Assembly: GCA_009760855.2 (NCBI GenBank) | Contig: WPIO01000085.1 | Span: 1,417,501-1,453,500 of the forward strand | Length of the DNA stretch: 36,000 nucleotides | DNA from: Cristatella mucedo | Lineage: Eukaryota > Bryozoa > Phylactolaemata > Cristatellidae | Direction of reading: 5' to 3' | Shown: positions 20,301 to 31,017 of the stretch, in pieces | How the letters are laid out: each line of letters starts with the position of its first letter | Position numbering within the stretch: position 1 is the first letter of the stretch | Translations under genes and position numbers: made by a program | The notes under the pieces: generated by a model | What the model saw: only the letters and a program-made list of their open reading frames with translations | Database searches by the model: none | What the model was told of the DNA's origin: nothing

Positions 20301-23300
20301 TTGTCTGTCGTGAGCGTCGCAGTTGCCACATTACTCCACTTCTCGCCGACCTGCACTGGTTACCAGTCAAGCAACGGATTGACTTCAAGGTTTTGTCGCT
20401 CACTTTTAGGTCTCTTCATTCTATGGCTCCAGCCTATCTTTCAGATATACTACCCCATCAGGCAAAGCATCGTACCACTCGCTTTTCGGAATCTAACAGT
20501 CTAGAAATACCTCGTACAAACCTTAAATCCTTTGGAGACCGTGCATTTAGCTCGTATGCTCCCACAGCCTGGAACTCCCTCCCGACCTGCATCAGAACAT
20601 CCCCTGACCTGACCACATTTAAAAGAAACTTAAAAACATACCTATTTAGGACAGCATTTAGTGGGTCCTTGTGATTCGTCCTCGATGTGCTTATGCGTGC
20701 TGACACTGTTCATGCTGCCACTAACCACATTTGCATGCTGACCCAGTGCATGTAACCCCTAACCATGTTATTCATTTTGTTTGTTTTTCAAGCATGATTT
20801 TACTTACTATTCTATTGCGTATCACTTTGCAGCAAATGTAAAGCGCCTAGAAAGAGATTAAGTTCTCTGAGGGCGCTTTATCAAGTGCAATATTATATTG
20901 TGCAAAAAAAAGAGGCAGTGCAAACATACAAGCAGACGTCCAAGCATGAATGCATAAAGCACAAGAGATGAGAGACACACATACAGAGGGCGGGAAGGAG
21001 ACAGCGATAGAGAGAGACAAAGACATGAGAGAAAGGCAGAAAAAGGGGGAAGGGGAGAGTGTTGAGAGAATGAGGTCGAAACGAGATGAATGGTGAGATT
21101 GATCAGGTGATCGAGCAATCCCAGCCTATATAGTTATTTAAACGTGCACTTCATCCCCTCACTCGCCTGCTGCTCCCGAAGCCAAGTCTCTGACAGACGA
21201 AGGTTGACGGTGCCACCGCGATCTCGTAATGCTTGGTAGCAATCACTTAGAGGCTAAAACGAACAGAAATTGCTTTTTGAGTGAACGATCAGCGTCCGTA
21301 GGCGACACCCTACTGGAGAGTCACTTGGTGCCCTGTGCATTATACAGACCATAAAAAAGATGGTAGAAGGGAGGGAAAACGATGACTGCAGGCAGTACAG
21401 CTCGAAAGTGCATAGGCCAAACAATCCTATTAAGGCCCGTCAGATGACTTAAGAGTGACAGGTTTGAATGCGAGCCCCAGCGAGCAGCGTGGCTTAAGCT
21501 CCAAATGCAAGCAGCAATCGAAGCCAATCTGCACAATGCGAAGCTAATATGCAGTCCACGTATACGACGGCTCGCTAGGCCGAGGTAGAATTGTGCAAAA
21601 AATACTTGTGCTTATGCCAGGCACAAATTCAAGGGTAAATTTCAGTGTAATGCAGGCCACTGACTCTGTGCTGCTTCTAGTTGCTCACAGATCCCAACAT
21701 TTCACGACAAGGTAGGCGGCGGCAGCTTCGAGGGGAGAGAAAGGCACAACGTTGCCTCTGGTCCACTGACACTTTCCTCCCATCCACGACTGGCTGGCTC
21801 TATGGCCCTCTTGCCTCCCTCCGCCCCCCCCCCCCGGAGCTCCGCCGCAGACAGACAACGAAGACGAACCGGCAGCCGAGACTGGAGAAAGGCTGCGCTG
21901 GCAAAGGGCGGGTGCAAAAGGCCGTGCCACTGCTGCGTCGTCTGCTTGGCCATGCAGCCTTGGAATTCGTGGCGGTCGGTCGGAGGCACCGGATGCAAGG
22001 TGCTGCCTGCCCAGGTGGTAGCACCTTCGACTTGGTCGAGGCAAGATCTTGCGCACCGCGGCTGCCACGGCCAGTCCCACCACCACCGGGAGGGGTGGGG
22101 GTGAGTTGGGTTGGATGGGTAGAGTGGTCCCTCACCTCCAGATACTGGTGGTAGACTACAAAAGGCCTCGACGGCGCCACGAAGTCGAGCAGCGCCAGGA
22201 CAATGGACGTCGGATGAAAGCGGGTGGCCACGATGAGGCTGCAACGATCGGCGGCGGTCGGCGACGAGTGGCAACCGGCGAAGGAGCGCGAGCAAGCCAG
22301 CGTCCGGTGAAGCAATCGAATCGAACAAACGCATCGCTTCGGTCGGGCGCACCCACCTCGTTGCCCGCAGAGTGGCGCGGTCGAACGGCGACTCGTGCTT
22401 GTCGCGGGCGAATGCCACATTGAGGTAGGCAATGCACGCAGCCAGCGCAACCCCAGCTAATGTCCATGTAATGTCAATGGTTGCAGAAAATACAGCTTAA
22501 GAACGCTGATTAACATGCATAGCAAAAGTCATCCAAGCGAAATCAAAAGTTGACACACCTGCCGAGTTTTACGAGCAGAGCTAAACTTAAAGCTTGAAAT
22601 TTCCTGTTGATCTGCCAAGTATTGGCCGAGTTACAGAATTTACAAGGCATGTGGCAACATTGTAAATGAAGGTTTTTAGAAGTCACAAGCTAATCCAAGT
22701 ATATATACATAGTCCATTTGTATAGCACCCAAAGATACCTTAACCTCAAATCAGATGCTTCAAATCTGAGCCCGATGGCAGTTAACCCGGTTACCATGGT
22801 AACCCAGATGTGCTAGGACCCTTATAGCTACTTGAATATTGGTCCAAATTGTACGCAAATAGGCTAAAAATGTCAGGCTCGTCGAGTTCTATTCGTCAGC
22901 TGAAAGACTGCGATTTCGAAAACGATGATCTTTATTGCATATTTTTTAAATGTGCAGTGGCCGACCAGATCCAGGGTAAGGATCCAGGGCAAGGATCCAG
23001 GGCTTGATCACGAAAATTGAGCCTGTTTTTTTTCGAGAAATAGCTTAAGATTGATGGCTGATTTGGGACAACCACTGGTGCCTTCTACGGGCACCCCACA
23101 GAGCGTATCTGCAGGCCCGGAGCAGCCTGCTGTGCTGATGGTCTTTTTTCTGGCACGAGTCTGCGACAAATCGAATGCTGCTGCCAACGGCATGCCAATA
23201 ATATCAGGATCTTCGTTCTCACTATCAGTGATACTACCCAGGTGGGTAGTATCACTGTGGTACACTTACTGGCGCAGCGATTCCGGACCTCCTGCATAAT

Positions 23301-24274
23301 CTTTTCAGACCAGCGGGTGGCAGCGAAGTACCCTGGAAATGTTTCCAAGAACTTGCACAATAGTTCCATTGTGTTGCTAAGAACATCGTTGCTAACATCT
23401 TTTATATCGTCATTATAGACAACCATAGCGTGCATCGTTTCACTGATCTCTTGCGCACACAGTTCTCCAGACTGCTTCGACACGATTCTGACGGTGCTGC
23501 TCCTGAATCAGGTCAGCGGCGTTTTCGACTTCAAAACGCTATATTTTTAAAGTAGCTATCCGAAAAATAAATAATTAATTGCAATTCTACTTGCGGAAAT
23601 TCGGTAACCAGGTTTACCTTACCGCCATTGGGCTCATATGCCACGGGACTCAAGCCCACGACCTCGGCGATACAATTTTTATTTGTAGATATGTTGCTTC
23701 TGGTTCACTTCCGGGTTAGTCACGGCATGCCTATTAGTTTATTTAATAATAATAATAATGCTCTTGATAAAGCGTGCTTCAGAGAACTCAATCTCTCTCT
23801 AGGCGCTTTACATTTGTTTTATTGCTTCCCGTTTCCGTGGAGATCGTCAAAACTGCATTTCTAAGACGTTTTTATTTTGCAAGGTGAATAAGTAATTAAC
23901 TTTTGGGCTTTTTTTCTTCTTCTATTTTCCAGACATTTACGGTTAACGGTAAGAAACTTACTTCTAGGCCAAACCAGACCGCCATATTCATTGATCGTGG
24001 TTGATTGCAGCTACGGCCGGTTCGAGCAGTAGAACTAGGACCGAGACACGGGCAAGCCCGAAATGCACGATGCAAGGTCGAAGCAATAAACAGGCAGCCA
24101 AACACAATAAGGCATGCACTTTCTGCATGTCTTATAACAATAATAATACACTTGATAAAGTGCCCTCAGAGAATTGTCTCATCGTATGGAAGTTAAGAAA
24201 TGAGAGCGAGATAAAAAAAAGATAACCGTGCACGACAGCCGGAAGCTCAGCCTCCATCAACAGGGTGACGGCAT

Positions 24275-24359
<85 letters not shown>

Positions 24360-27300
24360 GAGAGAGAGAGAGAGGGAGAGAGAGAGAGAGAGGAGACAAG
24401 AAGCACTAGAAACAAAACCAAGAGAAGCAGAAGGAACAGCTGACACACACACACACACACACACACAGAGAAAGCAACAAAGCAACGTGCTAATCTAGAT
24501 CGCTCACACTCTACAAGATGCACGGTTCTTGCGGCAGTATGCTGCAACCGTACAGACAAGAAAGCACTCACGCAGTCGCTCAGTCAAGGGAATGGCTTAC
24601 GTGTCAAAATTGCCTTGCTGCACGAGCGTAAGGACGGCCTCTCGCTCGGCAACCCACGATGGACACGCCACGAGTGGACGGCCGTCTCCGCCGCCGGGAC
24701 TGCCGCCGCCGTCTACAGCTGGCGAGCTGCCGTCGCAAGCACCGTCAGAACATGGCTGCCTGGGATCACAATCCTAAACGTTGGAGCAAAAGCTGTAGCC
24801 CACGGCTGTAGCCCGCCGAGCGACTCGGCTATGCAGCCTGACAGAAGATGAACAAGCGACCGCGAGATTAGAAAAAAAGACCGCCGCTCAGGAAGCGCCG
24901 CCCCGGATGCTCAGCTTCAGCCTCCATTGACGAGGTGGAAAGCTAGAGCGACGACGACGGCGAGTTCTCGTACAAGTGAAGCAGAGCACGACACGACAGC
25001 GGGCTACTGCTGTCACTCGCAGAGCCTCATCCTGCTGCCGTTGAGCAGAGGCCACGCTGACGACACATCCCGAGGGCCACCACGAGGCATGGTCACGTGC
25101 CGACTAGCTGCACCGAAAGCTCGAGGAAAGACTTTAAACGTAGGCAGCGCGAGGGGCTCGCGGCAGAGAGGCTGAGGATCAAGAGAGAGGCTGAGGATCG
25201 AGAGAGGCAGCACGTGAGCAGGATGGTTGCTTATGTAAAGTGAAGCGTACACTAATAAAAATAACAATAGCACATCTGTATGGCACCCTAGGAGAACTGA
25301 ATCTCTTTCTACGCACTTTACCGATGCTGTATATAAACCGTTACCAAATGATTGGTGGTAGCATTTGCAAGCAGCAGGCGCAGTGTAAGGAGGTACGTGC
25401 ACAAGGTCGCTTGCACACCGCCCTTAAAGAACTAAATCTCTAGCCGGGCACTTTACAGCTTTACAGGAGAATCATCGGGAATTAGTGACGTATACGGCGT
25501 CAAGCAAGCAGGAGCTAGCGAGGATCATGCTTAGGCGATGCAGGCTAAAGCTTGACGATGTCGTGATGCTTGACGTGATGCATCACGACAACTCTCAAGG
25601 CCACAAACGGTTAACAGGATGACGATAATAACAATGATGGTACTAATAATATGGCATATGGTAATAATTATATAATTATATAATTATGGCAAGTAATATG
25701 CATCATGCACAGGCTGTGCACGCAAAGCAAACACGGATAAAAAAGACTCTCGAGGCAAACAGAGGGAAAGCAAGGAAGCAGCTGGTGCGTCATATGCCGA
25801 GACTTAAATGAAGCTAAATGTGCACGTAGTGACAGTCTGGCCGGAAGCACAGCAGTCCAGATTTTTGCCGCTTTCGAGTTCGAAGCCTCAATCAGCAAAC
25901 GCTCGGGCACCATAATGTACAGATACTATACAGCAAGAGACCCGTGGCCGCCATCTTCCTCCCTGTCTGCTGCACCTAGAGAAGCAGCGACTGGCCACGA
26001 GCAGCGACCGACACGTGACACGCGCGCACGTGACTCACGCGCAGGCACCCAAGCCTGACGAGCACCTACGCGGCACGAGCGCGAAGCCTAGCTGTGCGAC
26101 AACGAAATGTATGATGCAAAGTGCCTACAATAAGAGATTTGAGTTCTCTGAGGGCGCTACGCAAATCTTAGTACCGCGCACCCCAGCAGCAGCAGCGGCG
26201 GTGGTGGTGGTGGGACCAGCAGCATCGGCGCCATCTGGCGGCGGGGGTTGCTCGTCGTCGTCGTCACGTGCTCCACTGTCAGCTGCAGCAGCGGCCGCCT
26301 TCATCGCCGAGCTGCCGTCGCAGCCGAGGCGAGGTCGCTTGGCCGCAGAGTCGCCGCCATCGGTGCCTATCGATGCCTTGGCCGAACCGCACGCTCCGGC
26401 GCTGTCGTCATGACCACGGGGCACAGCCGCTCTGGACCGCAGCTGGCCCACTTCGCACAGAGGGTACAGCTTCAGTGTGCGCTTCAGCTGATCCTTGGTG
26501 AATGCAAAGTCGTCGAGAGCGCATCTAAAGGTAAAGGAGGAGGAGAAGAAGGGTGAGAAGTGACACGCCGGAAGCCACGGCTCCGGCTCGCGACACTCAC
26601 CCACGGCGGCTCCGGCATGTCATCCAGTCCTGCTAATGGCACCGGCGAGAGGGCGCTGCGCACACGCGCCCGACAGCCTGCCTGCCTGCCTGCCAGTCAG
26701 TCATCACGTCTGCCGGTCACAGCGCGGGCAGACACATGAGAAACTAAGAAAGTACGGGGGGGGGGGGGGGGGGGCAATGCGTCTCGATGACGAACAGGCG
26801 TCGACTCGGGCACTCGCCGGCATCGGCATCTGCCGATCGGCTGTCAAATGCAAAAATATCCTGAATTAATTTCAACAAATTAAATTGATTTAAATCAATC
26901 CAACTAACTTTGATAAATCAACTAACTATTGATCAACTGAATAAATTAATTTAAGGGGATAAATAATTAATAAAACATTTCTACGCGACTCAGGCGTTCA
27001 CTATCGGCGGCAGCGGGAGCGTATTTGACATATTTGTCTACTCCAAACCGGCCATCGTCTGTCTGTCTCACTGGTCAGCGAGCACCTCAGCCACTGGCTT
27101 GGACATCGCAGTGCTAAACTGGGCAGGTCCTACCTCAGCGATGAGAGGTGAAACGGAATGTAGATGCACGAGTCCGATCGCACGAGAAATCCTTGCAACA
27201 GCTGTTGTGAGGATCGCTGCTCGGCAGCCGCGCAACTCTGTTCGAGTGAGATTTAATACCTAGATTTAATACCTAGATTTTCTGCGCAACGCCAGGCTGA

Positions 27301-28106
27301 TGTAAGAGTTACGAGCTGCAGGGAAAGGTTGCTTCTCTGGCTGCAGCACATTCCTGCGAGCACGAGTCTTACTGCAAAGGTCGGCTACTGATTAGTAGGC
27401 GAATGATGCCTCCGGCTGTCAGCCAGCTATCGATGTTCGTGCTGACACAGTGCCGACACACCGTGCACGCTGCCACTAACGGCATTTGCATGCTGACCAT
27501 GGGCATGTCACCTCTAACTGTGTTGTGCTTGTCGTCTTTGAGCAAGCTACCACTAACCATTCGAGCATGCTTCAAAGGGCCTAAAAAGAGATGAGTTCTC
27601 TGAGGGCGCTTTATCAAATGTGTTACTATTCTTACCACCAACCATTCGACTATGCCATCGACTCGCCGGCCGTGAGCTGAGAGACAAGACCGGGTGGTTA
27701 CAGGACTTCGAGTTTGGGGTTATTTTTTTATTCTTGGGAAAAAGTCTTATTTTGAATATATTATTTCATTATTCTTCGGGCATATGACTATATATCATAA
27801 GAATTTATCACATATTATTCATATACAATCTCTATATTATTATTGGGAAAAACTTAAGGAGGCTTTATGGGCTGCACTCCTGTCAGGTTTCAAATTCGAG
27901 TTATTTCTTCTGAGAAGATCCAGTATTTGTCACGGTTGCCACGGTTTTCGCTCTATGCTACTCTCTACAGAATCATCGATTCTAGCCCTAAGGCATACGT
28001 GAGACGCCTGTGTTGAAACTTTTTTCTAAGACTGTGCTATACAAATGAATTATAAATATGCATACATACGCACACAGACACACACACACACACACATATA
28101 TATATG

Positions 28107-28166
<60 letters not shown>

Positions 28167-30949
28167 GTAAACGGTGCCAATTATATGCATATAGACCTAT
28201 ATAGTGCTTGATACGGTCATAAAACGTGGAGCGGCGACGTCCCGTAAAGCCCGTGCCGTAAACCAACTGGACAAACACTGCTTATTTCTGGACAGCCGAT
28301 AAACAGTTTTACCAGCTCATCCATCCGACCTCCACCTGGCTCATCAGGAATCTAGCCATCTCGCAGGTTCCCCTGGGATTAATTAATGAAATCGTTTCGT
28401 GATCGACCTTTCAGCTCGTATGCACCGAGAGTCTGGAACTCGCTTCAGGGTCAACGAGGTCACTGCCAGCCTTGACCTTAACGAGAGTCCCAGCCAGCAT
28501 TCCAGCTGACCCAGTGAACCCGGTCGTGTTGTGTTCGTTTGTGCTTTGCATGCGCTGTACCTGAGCACTATTCGATGCATGCTAGTAGCCAGAGTTGCTA
28601 ATAGCCATGTTGGCCTACGCACGATCTTGTTTGCTTTTGCATGTTGGCCTACGCACGATCTTGTTTGCATTTGCATGTTGGCCTACGCATTACCTTGTTT
28701 GCATTTGCTTCCTCCTAGCCTCTCTTTCAGCGAGAAGATGGTTTACATACACTCCAGGGCACAGCTCCCGACAGCGCATGGCTGTACGTACACGCCCCCG
28801 TGGCAAAAGAGGACTAATGGAAGCGAAAGATAATCATTATTAAAAAGAAAGATAATCATTATTAAAAAGAAAGATAATCATTATTAAAAAGAAAGGTAAT
28901 CATTATTAAACATACGAAGGAACAAGAATCAGCATGATCGGCTTCATACCTCTGCTTCAACGGGTTATCGCTGATGAAGAACTGGACAGCACATCCTCGA
29001 CCTAAAGCGTAGGCAAGCACGCGCGCACACACTGTATGCACCGAGCACACAGCTTTTGCAGCTTCAGACCAAGACTAGTCAAGTTTCAGAGGATGGCCAA
29101 GCTGCCGGCGATGATCTCGCCTGAGAAAAGTCACACTGCAGACAGACAGAGGGCGCCGCTGACGGACGCGCAACGCGTGCGTCTCTCGCTGCACTACTTC
29201 TGAGGCCGGCTCACTTCCGGCTTCACTTCCGGCTCACTGCCTACTCTTTCGGCAGAGCACGGAGCTCGGCCGAAGGAGCTGGCCGTGCTCTGCTGAGTCC
29301 TGCGGCGGCAGCAGCGGTCTCAACCGTCTTTCTTTCTGTTGCCGGCCGCCAGAGGCCGCCACTCACCCGCAAGGCGCTCGAGGACGGCTCCGACGACCAG
29401 ACCTTGACACGTCTCCACGATCAGAGGCCGAGCGCCGGCGCACACACCCGAGTAGGTCAGCAGCTGAGCCAGACTGTCCGGGCGCATGTAGCTACGGAGG
29501 AGGCGAGACGAGAGTCGCACCGGACTCGAGAGGGAACAGTATGGCACGACAGCGCGTTGAAGGACGAGGCGGCCCCCCCCCCGAGAGGCGGAGATCGGGG
29601 GGGGTGGGGTGGGTGGGGTGTGTGGCGGGAGGGGGGAGCAGGGCGGGCTGGGAAGAGGTGCCCTACCATACGCGCATAGGGTCCTTGTCGTAGTAGAGCT
29701 GAGCGAGCAGTCGCACGCTCATTCGCAGCACAGTCATTGTCGTCACGTGCCTGGAAAAAGCAGCCGCTCAGCTCCGCGGCGGCGACAGCGCTCGAAGCGG
29801 CTGCACTCGACACGTTGCTGCACGAGGGTGAAGGCTGCGGAGACTGCAGGTGGACGACGGACGGCGCCTTACTTGGCCTGCTTCTTTCTTATCCACTTCT
29901 CCTGCGAGAACTCGGTTTTCTTAGCGAACGTGGAGCTGTTCTCGATCAGCTGCCCGACGAGCTCCTGCGCAGTCAACGAACGCAGGCGAATGCAGCGGTC
30001 GCCACGCGGTGGCGCTGCTGCTGCCGCCAGGCGGTGCTGCGGCAGCAGCACACGTGGCTGCTCGCGAGCGAAGAGGCCAGCGCTGGACCTGAGCTGGCGG
30101 CCGCGGGAGATGCAGAGGCAGCAGCAGCAGCAGCTGAGGCACACAAGAGAAATTTCGCCCGACGATTGCAGCAGCTGCCGCGCCGCCGGGCCCCCCCCCC
30201 CCCCCCCCCCCCCCCGCAGCCGGGCTATCGAGGCCTACCTCTCCCTGAACGCCACTCTTTCTGAGGCTGATGACATCCTCACGACGCAGTCTCTGGTTGT
30301 CGTCGCTGGCCAGAAGGTCCCGGTTGTCAGCTGTGCAGCGCACGGCAGCAGACGAGTCTTCGGACGAGTCAAGAGGTACGAGCAAGGGCCGACTGACCAG
30401 TCGACAAGCGAACCCGGATGTGTGGGAGGGCAGCCAGTCAAGTGGCTTCGCGGTCACGTGACTAAGCCAGAGAAGGAGCCGATCGCGCTGCTGGGAGTGA
30501 TAGCGAGGCTAGGAAAAGAGCAAGCCAAAGATGGAGGAAAAGATGGAGGCGGGAGGAGAACAACGAAATGGAGTTTTGGAGCTGCGGCAAAGCCGAAGTC
30601 TGAACTGGAGGAAGGCCGAAGGCTGCCGCCGCCGCTCACCTCCACCCGAAGCAGTTCCTGACGCAGCAGCAGCAGCTGCTGCTGCCACATCCGGCACAAT
30701 GCCTTGCTTCTTGACGAACAGCCTGCCGTCCCGTACTTCGAATTGCGTTCCATAGGGATGACCAAAAATCTCGTCAATCTTGAACTTGGCCCTTTCCACG
30801 AACACGACCCTACGACAGCAAAGCAGCTTCACGCACGACAAAGGCCCTGCAAAGGCAACACTTATGAGAACAGCTCGCTCAGCTGGTCGTCGCCGGGTAA
30901 TATGCACCTCTAGGCTGAGGCAAGCTCATGCAGGCACGTCGAGCCTCCG

Positions 30950-31017
<68 letters not shown>

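Noticed and set aside
21702-22467. Minus-strand 238-aa and 216-aa open frames, including a membrane-like stretch near 22430
   Set aside because: Only the 34 codons at 22136-22238 match TRMT6. The rest is intron with no recognised conservation and poor splice logic.
22030-22480. Nested membrane-protein exon ([19 protein letters not shown]) on the minus strand
   Set aside because: A GTGGGT donor-like site exists, but no partner exon or family was recognised.
24132-24571. Arg-Glu and Ser-Leu repeat open frames
   Set aside because: Translations of the GA and AC microsatellites.
29457-29813. 118-aa minus-strand frame rich in Pro/His
   Set aside because: It overlaps TRMT6 exons 5 and 6 in another frame.
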